Of a stretch of 61,882 nucleotides of DNA, positions 1-7,771 are shown piece after piece (position 1 is the stretch's first letter; every line of letters starts with the position of its first letter). The stretch is taken from the NCBI GenBank assembly GCA_031257015.1, contig JAIRPK010000063.1:1-61882 (forward strand), read 5' to 3'. The notes beneath the pieces were generated by a model. It was given only the letters and a program-made list of their open reading frames with translations, was not told where the DNA came from and ran no database searches. This DNA is from Tannerellaceae bacterium. GTDB lineage: Bacteria > Bacteroidota > Bacteroidia > Bacteroidales > Tannerellaceae. The translations under genes were made by a program, and so were the position numbers.

Positions 1-189
1 ACCGGTGCCGACACTTCCCGCACCGGTGCCCACACTTCCCGCACCGGTGCCGACACTTCCCGCACCGGTGCCGACACTTCCCGCACCGGTGCCCACACTT
101 CCCGCACCGGTGCCGACACTTCCCGCACCGGTGCCCACACTTCCCGCACCGGTGCCGACACTTCCCGCACCGGTGCCCACGCTTCCGGA
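1..189. repeat. 21-bp minisatellite, 9 copies, runs off the left edge
   Basis: Nine head-to-tail 21-bp units start at 1, 22, 43, 64, 85, 106, 127, 148 and 169; the last one is diverged. Each contains the 10-bp palindrome GCACCGGTGC. The only common variable base is the tenth of the unit, in the order G C G G C G C G C. Because 21 is divisible by 3, an open frame (GTG at 5, stop near 532) reads PTLPAPV repeats, and the variable base is synonymous there. It is also synonymous in one minus-strand frame. Coding is therefore possible but not shown. The array probably continues beyond the window. Confidence 0.9.
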
Positions 190-900
190 AATGGCGCGTA
201 TGCTTCTGGCAGTGTTGCGCGGAACTGCAGTTGCCGCTCCATCATTCGCCGAGCTGGCTCCAACGCTTGCGGCGACGGAGCGCAAGACGCAAGAGGCCAA
301 GAGCAGAACGGGAGACGGCACGCCGGCGTACTTTGCGCCGGGACTCTCCGGTTTGGCTTGTCGAAAGCTGCAAAGAGTTTTTGAGCAGGGCAGGAAGTTT
401 CTTTTAAATTATCCCATGCCGCTGACGAATGTCCCTTCTGCTATGGCGAATTTTGTTTCGTCTCCCGCTAAATTATCCGGGGAAGGCAATTTTTCGACAC
501 GCCCATGGTTTCAGTCGACGGCCTTCGGTTAGCCTCTACGAAAAAAATGCCAAATTGTGATTTTTTGAGGCCGGCAACAGACGACGATGCGCCACCGTGA
601 CGCAATTCCCTGCGCCTCCGCAACATCACCAACCATTTTGCAGAAAGAAGCTGACGAAGGAAAAACATTTCTCGACCGCCGCCTGCACATATTTATATAT
701 GAGAAAAGCGGGAGGCTTTTTATAAACCTGCCCGCTCCTGAATTTTTGAATCCTGTCCGGGAAAATATCCGGTGAGTTCCGGAAATTAATTTTTTCGAGG
801 GTTGCGCGGAAAACGAAATCGCAGTTCAGACCAGAAAACAAGCATTTCGCTGACGTGGCATAACACTGTAAAAAGATTTTTCAGACATTCCCCAATGCTG
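190..900. other. Region without a convincing gene
   Basis: Past the minisatellite I see no recognisable protein on either strand. The plus frame that continues the repeat reaches a stop near 532 with composition unlike a known family. The stretch contains the terminator-like hairpin at 704-736 and the 3' flank of the minus-strand operon that ends at 901. Confidence 0.4.
704..736 (-). terminator. Terminator-like hairpin of the 901-6753 operon
   Basis: Arms AGCGGG and CCCGCT on the minus strand are followed by TTTTCTC. It lies about 165 bases past the stop of the last operon gene. The stem is short and the T-run is interrupted. Confidence 0.45.
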
Positions 901-1917
901 TTAGAACTCGATCAATATTCGGAATACCTTTCCCGGATTTTCAGCCCATTTTTCAAGGGCCTCCTGTGCCTCTTCCGGCTGATATACGCCGCTGATGAGC
1001 GCCTCGACAGGGCATGTGCCTCGTTTGAGATACTCCATGACGGCGCGAAAATCTTCGGGCATGGCGTTGCGCGAGCCGCGTATGTCCATCTCCTTCATGA
1101 CAAAGTATTTTGTTTCAAAGGCGATCTCTGTTTTTGCATAGCCGATGCAGACAACGCGCCCGGTGAAAGCCACCTCGTCGATGGCCATGCGATAGGTCGG
1201 CGGTGCGCCTACGGCTTCGATAACGACGTCGGGACCGGCATCAGCAGTGATAGCTTGCAGACGTTCGTGGACATTTTCGGTGCGTGAGTTTATTGTATAT
1301 GCCGCACCGAGCGTTCGTGCCAATGCAAGCTTTTCGTCGTCAACATCGACGGCGATAACGCGAGCGCCCCGAATGGCCGAGCGGACAACTGCTCCTACGC
1401 CAATCATTCCGCATCCGATGACCATAACTATGTCTAAATCGCTTACTTCTGCACGGGCGACGGCATGAAAACCTACGCTCATCGGCTCGACGAGGGCAAA
1501 GTTGCGAGGGGTGATGGCGGCGTCGGGAATAACTTTCTGCCACGGAACGGCAATGTATTCGCTCATTGCCCCGTCGCGCTGTACGCCGAAGGTTTTGTTG
1601 TAGCGACAGGCATTAGGACGGCTGTTGCGGCATGAAGCACAATGTCCGCAGGCGGTATAAGGATTGACGGTGCAGTTCAGACCTGCGCGGAAGACTTCCG
1701 GCACGTTTGCGCCGGCGCTTTCGATTATGCCGCCTATTTCATGACCGGGGACGACCGGCAGCGTTACCATTGGGTTGAGGCCTTTGAACGTGTTGAGGTC
1801 GGAGCCGCAGAAGCCGACGTATTTAATGCGGACGAGGATTTCGTCATCCCCGCATCGTGGCATTTCCTTTTCGATGACAGCGACGCGACCTTCGGATATT
1901 ATTTGGATGGATTTCAT
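901..1917 (-). CDS. Zinc-dependent medium-chain alcohol dehydrogenase
   Basis: 338 aa, the usual length for the sorbitol/threonine/galactonate dehydrogenase branch of the MDR superfamily. Cys37, His59 and Glu60 fit the catalytic zinc site. Cys90, Cys93, Cys96 and Cys104 form the structural zinc lobe, and a GCGMIG nucleotide-binding loop follows near residue 168. It should oxidise a sugar or sugar acid with NAD(P) in the cytoplasm. It is the last gene of a four-gene minus operon and starts 12 bases after the aldo/keto reductase, so the two oxidoreductases probably act on one sugar. RspB/LgoD-like L-galactonate or L-fuconate-type substrates are plausible, but the substrate cannot be read from sequence. 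Confidence 0.88.
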   Translation of the reverse strand: MKSIQIISEGRVAVIEKEMPRCGDDEILVRIKYVGFCGSDLNTFKGLNPMVTLPVVPGHEIGGIIESAGANVPEVFRAGLNCTVNPYTACGHCASCRNSRPNACRYNKTFGVQRDGAMSEYIAVPWQKVIPDAAITPRNFALVEPMSVGFHAVARAEVSDLDIVMVIGCGMIGVGAVVRSAIRGARVIAVDVDDEKLALARTLGAAYTINSRTENVHERLQAITADAGPDVVIEAVGAPPTYRMAIDEVAFTGRVVCIGYAKTEIAFETKYFVMKEMDIRGSRNAMPEDFRAVMEYLKRGTCPVEALISGVYQPEEAQEALEKWAENPGKVFRILIEF

Positions 1918-1929
1918 GCAGAATGACGG

Positions 1930-2862
1930 TTAGCTGTTTACCCAGGTGTCGCGATAGCCAGGCTCGAAGATGGCCTGTATTTCTTTCAGTATTGTTGCGT
2001 CGATGGGCGTTTCGGCATATCTGATGGTTTTGAGGACATTGTCTGGATTAGTGGTGCTGAACAGTGTCGTTGCAATTCTCGGATTGCTGACGGAGAAGCC
2101 GACGGCGATCTGTTCGATGGAAACACCTTGCGCACGGCAGTATTCGACGGCTTTGCGAGCAAGACGCTGGAGTGCGGCAGGAGCCGGATGCCATTCGGGA
2201 ACGCCGCGCTCTGTGAGCAGCCCCATCGAGTATGGGGAGGCGTTGATGACTCCGATGTTGCGCCCTTCAAAATAGTCCAGATAATCGACCAGGGCGTCGT
2301 CGTTAAGACAGTAATGGCAGAAGGAGAGTACGCTTTCGACCGTCCCGCCGTCAACATGGTCAATGACATATTTGAAATGGCGGAGATTGAGGTTGGTTAT
2401 TCCGACATGGCCGACGATGCCGCCTTTCTTCAGTTCAACCAGGGCAGGCAGTGTTTCATTGCAGACTTGCACAAGGTCTGAAAATTCGATGTCATGAATA
2501 TTTATGATGTCGATATAATCAACGTTAAGCCGTTCGAGACTTTCATAGATGCTAGCTTTCGCTCTCTGTGGAGAATAGTCCCACGAGTTTTTGCCGTCTT
2601 TTCCGTATCGTCCGACTTTTGTTGAAAGATAATATTTTGAGCGGTCGATTTGTTTAAGCGCTTTACCCAGTACGATTTCCGCCTTTAAATGTCCGTAATA
2701 AGGAGAGACGTCGATGAAATTAATGCCATTATCGACGGCAGTGTGCACGGCTTTGATGCCTGTTTCTTCATTCAGTGAATGGAAAACGCCGCCTAGCGAG
2801 GATGCACCGAAGCTTATATTGGAGACCTTCATTCCGGTCTTGCCGATTTCTCTGTATTCCAT
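1930..2862 (-). CDS. Aldo/keto reductase, L-galactose/L-fucose dehydrogenase-like
   Basis: 310 aa, full length for the AKR TIM-barrel family. The catalytic tetrad is visible: Asp51 and Tyr56 in DVSPYYG, Lys82 in STKVG and His123 in NIHD. The DVSPYYG segment and the VLSFCHYCLND stretch around residue 180 resemble L-galactose dehydrogenase and D-threo-aldose dehydrogenase relatives. It probably oxidises a free L-sugar to a lactone with NAD(P). It follows the SGNH esterase by 39 bases and precedes the zinc dehydrogenase by 12. With the beta-helix protein upstream, the operon would release and then oxidise a deoxy- or L-sugar; that assignment is inference. Confidence 0.85.
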   Translation of the reverse strand: MEYREIGKTGMKVSNISFGASSLGGVFHSLNEETGIKAVHTAVDNGINFIDVSPYYGHLKAEIVLGKALKQIDRSKYYLSTKVGRYGKDGKNSWDYSPQRAKASIYESLERLNVDYIDIINIHDIEFSDLVQVCNETLPALVELKKGGIVGHVGITNLNLRHFKYVIDHVDGGTVESVLSFCHYCLNDDALVDYLDYFEGRNIGVINASPYSMGLLTERGVPEWHPAPAALQRLARKAVEYCRAQGVSIEQIAVGFSVSNPRIATTLFSTTNPDNVLKTIRYAETPIDATILKEIQAIFEPGYRDTWVNS

Positions 2863-2901
2863 TTTTTATTCTATGTTAATGATATTACTGATATTTTTTT
2901 A

Positions 2902-4326
2902 TTAATCCTTCCATGTGTCCGTTCGGAAGGAAGATACAGGTAGGTTGCCTTCTACGGTAAATATCTCGGAAGGAGATGCGTCGTCAAAAATATAACGCGC
3001 CGCCACCGGCTTGGATACGGTTGGTGCAAAGATGTAAACCTTGTTGTTGCGGAGCGTTGCTGTTGCCTGAGTGAAGCGTTTATCGTCGCCGGCAATCTGG
3101 AATCCGAGTATCTGTTTGCCGTTGGTGGTGAGTCCGGAGTTAGAGCCGAAAAGTTCAAACTCGATAATCATGAGTTGTCCATTGGTCTCGACCGATTTTA
3201 CTTCAGGACTACGATAGTGAATGTCTATGCCATAAGTCTTTGCCAATGCCCATAGAGCCATTCGTTCGCCGGCATCTTTCTTTTTAGGCGGATGGATGCA
3301 GTCGGGGCTTTCGGCATCAGTAAGGACAGCCATGCCGGTATTAGGGGTTGTTGTCATGAGTTTAGCTTGAGCTTCGCGCAAGAAGCCGGAGTTTCCTCCG
3401 CCGCCATATTTGTAGGGAGCAATTTGGCAGTAGTAGAAGGGGAAGTCGCCGATATTCCAGGCATTTCTCCACTCGCGCACCATGCGTTCAAACATTTTTG
3501 CATAGAGTTCCGGCTCGCCTCTGTTGGCTTCCCCCTGATACCATATAGCGCCACGTATGCAGTAGTTGACGAGCGGATGTATCATGCCGTTGTAAAGGGC
3601 GGTAGGTCGCCACGAAGGCGTATTCGTTTCATCTGCTGGAAATTCGACAGGTTTTTCGGGAATATCTTTAAGCGCGGCGGGCGGCATCCATGTTGGAATC
3701 CCCGTGCCTCCCCAGCTGGTGTTTATAAATCCGACCGGTACATTCACGACCTTGTTTATAAGGCGAGCGAAATAGTATCCAGTGGCAGTAAAATTCGGCG
3801 TAGTTTGCGGACCGGCAATTTCCCATGCGCCCGCGCAGTCTTCCTGAGGCATACTCTTTGATGCCCTTGTGACAGTGAAGCAACGTATGGCTGCATTGGA
3901 AGAATTAAGAATGTCATCCGGACCGTTTTCTATCGGCTGCATCAGGTAGCCCTTCATTGGCATTTCCATATTGGACTGTCCGGAGCAGAGCCAGACTTCG
4001 CCTATGAGGACATTTTTCAGCGTGCGGCTCCTGCCGGCGGAAGCGATTGTTATCGTGTAAGGCGTGAAGCCGGCGGCGGGAGTTTGGAGTTTAACTTTCC
4101 AGAATCCGTTGGCGTCGCTTTGTGCGGATTGGCTTTTCCCGTTCCATGAAGTTGTTACGCTTACGGACGATTTGGGCTTTGTCCAGCCCCATACGGCTAC
4201 CTGCGTTTGCTGCTGCAAGACCATATTGTCGCTGATTATTGCAGGAAGTTTGATGTCGGCGCTGATGGGTAGGGAAATTGCCATGACCAGAAGTAAGGCA
4301 AAAAGGATGTGTCTTTGGGTTCTCAT
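2902..4326 (-). CDS. Secreted SGNH-family sialate O-acetylesterase-like enzyme
   Basis: 474 aa with an N-terminal signal peptide (about residues 1-23). After a beta-sandwich region, the GQSNM block places the nucleophile Ser at about 118. INTSWGGTGIPTW and IWYQGEANRG match the later SGNH blocks, and the DCIHPPKK segment near the C-terminus supplies the Asp/His pair. Relatives remove O-acetyl groups from sialic acids or plant polysaccharides in the periplasm or at the surface. Length and order fit the 9-O-acetylesterase family. It lies 45 bases after the beta-helix gene in the same operon. The natural acetylated glycan is unknown; no sialidase is nearby, so a plant or host fucosylated glycan is equally possible. 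Confidence 0.88.
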   Translation of the reverse strand: MRTQRHILFALLLVMAISLPISADIKLPAIISDNMVLQQQTQVAVWGWTKPKSSVSVTTSWNGKSQSAQSDANGFWKVKLQTPAAGFTPYTITIASAGRSRTLKNVLIGEVWLCSGQSNMEMPMKGYLMQPIENGPDDILNSSNAAIRCFTVTRASKSMPQEDCAGAWEIAGPQTTPNFTATGYYFARLINKVVNVPVGFINTSWGGTGIPTWMPPAALKDIPEKPVEFPADETNTPSWRPTALYNGMIHPLVNYCIRGAIWYQGEANRGEPELYAKMFERMVREWRNAWNIGDFPFYYCQIAPYKYGGGGNSGFLREAQAKLMTTTPNTGMAVLTDAESPDCIHPPKKKDAGERMALWALAKTYGIDIHYRSPEVKSVETNGQLMIIEFELFGSNSGLTTNGKQILGFQIAGDDKRFTQATATLRNNKVYIFAPTVSKPVAARYIFDDASPSEIFTVEGNLPVSSFRTDTWKD

Positions 4327-4371
4327 GTGTTTGATTTTCTACTAATATATTAATGTATAAGCACGAGTGCT

Positions 4372-6753
4372 TTATCTGATATTTTTTACGATACAGCCGG
4401 CGGGGATAACGACTGTGTTTTCCTTTTGATCCCGAAAGATTACCACTGCCAGCGGCTTTTTCCAATCGGCATCCGCAAGCGCTTTGTACAGATCTTTGAG
4501 GTTATTGACAATCTTGCCGCCTAAGCCGAGGATAACATCATTCGATTGTAAATAATCGCGCAGATAGGTTCCGTAAGCGGCGACAGAAACGACATATACT
4601 CCTCTCTCCGAATCCATCCCCGTTGCCGAGCGTTCGCCGAGACTTTCGAGATTCTTGATCCGGATGCCGTCCCAATTGAGCACCTCTGCCTCCGTATTGG
4701 CGGAACTGAATACGGGAACGGGCATCACGGGCTTTTCCGCAATAGCCTTCAGCCGTGGAGAAACGACGCCGAATTTGTTCATATCGAAGTTCTGGAAACC
4801 CAGCCTAAAGGCAGCATCCGATTTATCCGATATGCGAAAGTCTCCGGATGCAGGATCGACAAATTCCACTTCCGTGACGGCGGAATGTTCGTCCGTACCA
4901 TACTGGCGGGCTATGCGGAAGGATGCGCTGTCGGTAAAAATGTTGTAATCAACAAGCGCTCCTTGCGTATCATTTCCCGACGGGCGTTCGTATGGCAGCA
5001 TAACGATGTTGCGGGTAAAAACGCCGCCGTTACCGCGCAGCCACGCATGACGATAAAAAGTATTATTAATAAGTATGTTATTCTCAACCACGCGGTAATA
5101 CCCTTCGCGAAGCTTCAACCCGCCGTTGAGGCAAAGGTTGTTGCAGATGTGATAATTGCTGCTGCCATCGTCCAGGTCAATATCCCATCCGCGGTCACAG
5201 CGGAAGCGGTTGTTGCGGATAACGGTCGTCTTGCAGGCATCCATCAGCACGAGGTCTTTATGCTCAGTCGTCAGGAGAGAATCAAGCGTTTTGCGTACCG
5301 GATGCCAGAAGCGGTCGCGTCCCCAGGAGTTAAAGGAGCCATGGTCGCCGGTCTCGCGTACCGTATTGAACACATCGTTGTGCTCAAGGATATGGCCTCC
5401 CCATGCGCCTTCGCTTATGTTAATGCCCGCACGCGGCGTATCATATATGGTGTTATGACTGATCGTTATTGACTTGCACATTGACAGCTCAATGCCGGTT
5501 ATTTGCTTCTCGAACAGTCCAATCCTGTGAATCAGGTTGTCGCGGACGCAGCAGTCGGCAGGATAATTATCCGTCTTTGGGCCAGGCGCCCGGTCGATTT
5601 GTTCGCTGGGAACGAAGTCATGGTAGTTAAAACTCGGCGAACGAACCGCATTCTTGTCGCCGACGAAGCAGATAGCGCTAGCCCCTATGTTGAAGAAGTG
5701 CGAGCCTGCAACTTCGCAATCACGATTATAATTGCTAAAAAAAACGGCATTGCCCCCAAGGTTGTAAAGATTGCAGTTTCGCAGTCCGCAAGCCTCTGCC
5801 TGCTCGAAAAAGACCGCTGCGCCGCGATGTATCGTCCAGTCGGAGCGCAGAAGCGGCTCATAGTCCTCCATAAACGAACGCAGCGTTTGCGTCAGATTGA
5901 TATTTTCGAGCATAATGTTCCTCACCCTGCGCCCCGGCTCTCCGCGCATTTCCACGAGAGATTTCATCTGCGGCGCTTCAAAGACAGCCGCCTGTACATC
6001 TTCGCCGGCCAAAGGGTAATAATATAATGTGTGCGCCGTCGCATCGAAAAACCACTCGCCCGGCGCATCCAGCTCCTCGAAGATATTTTCCACCATGCGG
6101 TTGTTGTCGTCGATGCCGTAAGGACGATTGTTCTGCCACCCGCCTTCCAGCATCAGGGCGCCCTTGCTGTCCTTCCCCGTGATGCGATAATGGAAATCGC
6201 CCCAGTCGCGCACGTGCATTGCATGAAGATAGCCGCCGGCCGGATTTTTCCACTTTTTTATTCTCTCCGCCGCCGTTGCTTCGGCCGCCGTCCCATTGAA
6301 GCGAATCGCCCCGGCATCATAGTTCGGGTAGCGTGCCTGATGTCGCATCTCGCCGTTGACAAGCAGTACGTCCATCGTCGAAACGCTCTCCACACGCGCT
6401 TTCAATATGTTTTTGCCATGCGGCAGCCATTGCAGCCGTTCGAGGACTGCGCTTCCGGCCAGCGTCGCCAGCTCTCCGGGATAAGAGCGGACAGTAAGCG
6501 TTTTTTTCGCGTTCCCGTCGGCAGATGTAAACACCAGCGGCGCCGTAAGCCGATAGGTTCCTTCGCGGAGGAAGATAACTGCTTCGCCATCAGCCTGCCG
6601 CGCCTCGCTTTGCGCCCTTTCGACGGTGCGGAAAGGATTGTGCAGGCTTCCGTCGGCATCATCGCTTCCTGATGCAGATACATAAAACATCCGTTGCGCT
6701 TCGACTGGTTGAAGGGCGATGATTAAGAGGATAATATAGATGTATCTTTTCAC
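4372..6753 (-). CDS. Secreted right-handed beta-helix protein with C-terminal PDZ-like domain
   Basis: 793 aa with a signal peptide of about 19 residues. The start of the mature protein (FYVSASGSDDADGS, then NPFRTVERAQ) is typical of secreted pectate-lyase-fold proteins whose first turns form a cap. Residues of about 270-600 contain many N-x-I/L-x-x-N turns of a parallel beta-helix. The last 110 residues read like a PDZ domain (GVYVVSVAAYGTY, DVILGLGGKIVNN, VVIFRD). Related beta-helix enzymes include GH141 fucosidase/xylanase-like proteins, but I cannot confirm that family. It is the first gene of the operon, 200 bases downstream of a promoter and leader hairpin. The PDZ fusion is unusual for a polysaccharide-active beta-helix. 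Confidence 0.8.
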   Translation of the reverse strand: MKRYIYIILLIIALQPVEAQRMFYVSASGSDDADGSLHNPFRTVERAQSEARQADGEAVIFLREGTYRLTAPLVFTSADGNAKKTLTVRSYPGELATLAGSAVLERLQWLPHGKNILKARVESVSTMDVLLVNGEMRHQARYPNYDAGAIRFNGTAAEATAAERIKKWKNPAGGYLHAMHVRDWGDFHYRITGKDSKGALMLEGGWQNNRPYGIDDNNRMVENIFEELDAPGEWFFDATAHTLYYYPLAGEDVQAAVFEAPQMKSLVEMRGEPGRRVRNIMLENINLTQTLRSFMEDYEPLLRSDWTIHRGAAVFFEQAEACGLRNCNLYNLGGNAVFFSNYNRDCEVAGSHFFNIGASAICFVGDKNAVRSPSFNYHDFVPSEQIDRAPGPKTDNYPADCCVRDNLIHRIGLFEKQITGIELSMCKSITISHNTIYDTPRAGINISEGAWGGHILEHNDVFNTVRETGDHGSFNSWGRDRFWHPVRKTLDSLLTTEHKDLVLMDACKTTVIRNNRFRCDRGWDIDLDDGSSNYHICNNLCLNGGLKLREGYYRVVENNILINNTFYRHAWLRGNGGVFTRNIVMLPYERPSGNDTQGALVDYNIFTDSASFRIARQYGTDEHSAVTEVEFVDPASGDFRISDKSDAAFRLGFQNFDMNKFGVVSPRLKAIAEKPVMPVPVFSSANTEAEVLNWDGIRIKNLESLGERSATGMDSERGVYVVSVAAYGTYLRDYLQSNDVILGLGGKIVNNLKDLYKALADADWKKPLAVVIFRDQKENTVVIPAGCIVKNIR

Positions 6754-6815
6754 TTCGGCTTATAGATTATTATAATAATGGTGTTCCTTCAGGATGGACA
6801 GGTTTGCATCAGGAC

Positions 6816-6963
6816 AAAAAAAAAGTTCCGCCCCAAGCTCAAAAGATTTTCCCCCTAATCTTACAGAGCCCTTTGCGGGACGGAACAGTTCTTTATGAAA
6901 CTTCAAAAAATATTGAATCTTTAAATTCCTTCTTTGTTTAATGTCATTTATTTAAGCTCTTGG
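6816..6963 (-). ncRNA. Leader RNA/attenuator or small RNA ending in a long hairpin and U9
   Basis: Downstream of the promoter at 6970-6998 on the minus strand there is no ORF for about 140 bases. Then comes a long imperfect hairpin (6825-6886): a 10-bp outer stem GTTCCGTCCC/GGGGCGGAAC, then GCTC/GAGC, then AGATT/AATCT around an 8-base loop. It is followed directly by nine T on the minus strand. This is an intrinsic terminator by layout. The beta-helix start codon is only about 63 bases further on, so it may be an attenuator for the carbohydrate operon, or it may end an independent sRNA. Confidence 0.6.
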
Positions 6964-6969
6964 GGTGTG

Positions 6970-6998
6970 CAAATATAGGCATTATTTTTAATTCCAAA
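6970..6998 (-). promoter_or_regulatory. Bacteroidetes-type promoter for leader RNA and carbohydrate operon
   Basis: On the minus strand TTTG (6998-6995) is followed after 17 bases by TATATTTG (6977-6970), matching the -33/-7 pattern of the primary sigma factor in Bacteroidetes. Transcription would start near 6963. Confidence 0.6.
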
Positions 6999-7362
6999 CA
7001 AATTTAGAGAAAAAAAACTTTCCGGAGATATTTTTTTTTGCCTTGCCGGCCTCCGCTGGCCCATTGCCCCGGCCGCCCATGCTGCTGTTGCCGCTGGCTC
7101 TTCGGCCTTTGCTGAAGCGGTTTGCAGGCTTGCCGCCCTGGCTGTGGAATGGAGGTTGCGGAGGTGGGAAGCTGACGTGGATTGCCCTGCCTGCTTTGTT
7201 GAAAAATTTCTGCGCCGGCTTGTTTTTTTTCAAGATGCTTGCGTTCCAATCTCGGCCAGGACGGGATAAACATTTTGCATCGGCATGTCGGCTGTTTTTC
7301 CTCTGTATTTGTACAGTTCCGAATATGGATTTGTATAAATCGGGATGCCTGGTTTGAAAAAA

Positions 7363-7466
7363 TCCGATATGTTCCGGATATTGCGCCGATACGTATCGGC
7401 ATATTTTCCGGTACGTGTCGGTATTTTTGCCGATACGGGTCGGATGTTATGCCGATACGTATCGGC
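7363..7466. repeat. Palindrome array A: five 16-bp palindromes, exact 22-bp period
   Basis: Units start at 7363, 7385, 7407, 7429 and 7451. The units at 7385 and 7451 are the perfect palindrome GCCGATACGTATCGGC. The other three are diverged but keep CCG and CGG at the same places. Spacers are 6 bases (TATTGC, ATATTT, ATTTTT, TGTTAT). Array B at 54978-55081 has the same core and period, and 7374-7400 is identical to 55055-55081 over 27 bases. The array lies in a 770-base gap between the leftward operon promoter and the rightward GH3 gene. The remainder of that gap (6999-7362 and 7467-7771) shows no convincing gene; a GC-rich patch lies at about 7040-7200. Confidence 0.9.
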
Positions 7467-7771
7467 TGTTTTTAAGCAGGACTGTCTTTTTTTTCTGATT
7501 CTTGTTGGAGATTGTTTTGGTTGCGCTGGGAGTTGCGGCTGGGCGCTGATGGGGGTTTTTCTGCGTGATTTTGTAGATGATTGTGCGTATTTGTGTTGGA
7601 TTGGAGGAATGGTTATGTTCAGGCGGTTGGATATGTGGGTGGATTTTTTTGTATGCGGGGTGGTTTTTTTTTGAAAGAAGAGGCGGGGATATTCTTTTCG
7701 GTTATTTTTGCGGGGCGAATTTGTTTTCGCAATATTTTGGAGTTGGTATAATAATATAATGTATAATTAAG

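Noticed and set aside
5..532. 175-codon frame with PTLPAPV repeats as a gene
   Set aside because: It is open because the repeat is 21 bp; the non-repeat part has no family, signal or codon support. Kept only as a possibility in the repeat entry.
7004..7402. Minus-strand basic ORFs in the GC-rich patch upstream of the carbohydrate operon
   Set aside because: They overlap a competing plus frame and array A, start with rare codons, and lie upstream of the operon promoter; no family is recognised.
7363..7466. CRISPR-like array
   Set aside because: Units are 16-bp palindromes with 6-base spacers; true CRISPR arrays have spacers of about 30 bases. No cas genes are in the window. Same reasoning for the arrays at 28201, 54978 and 59347.
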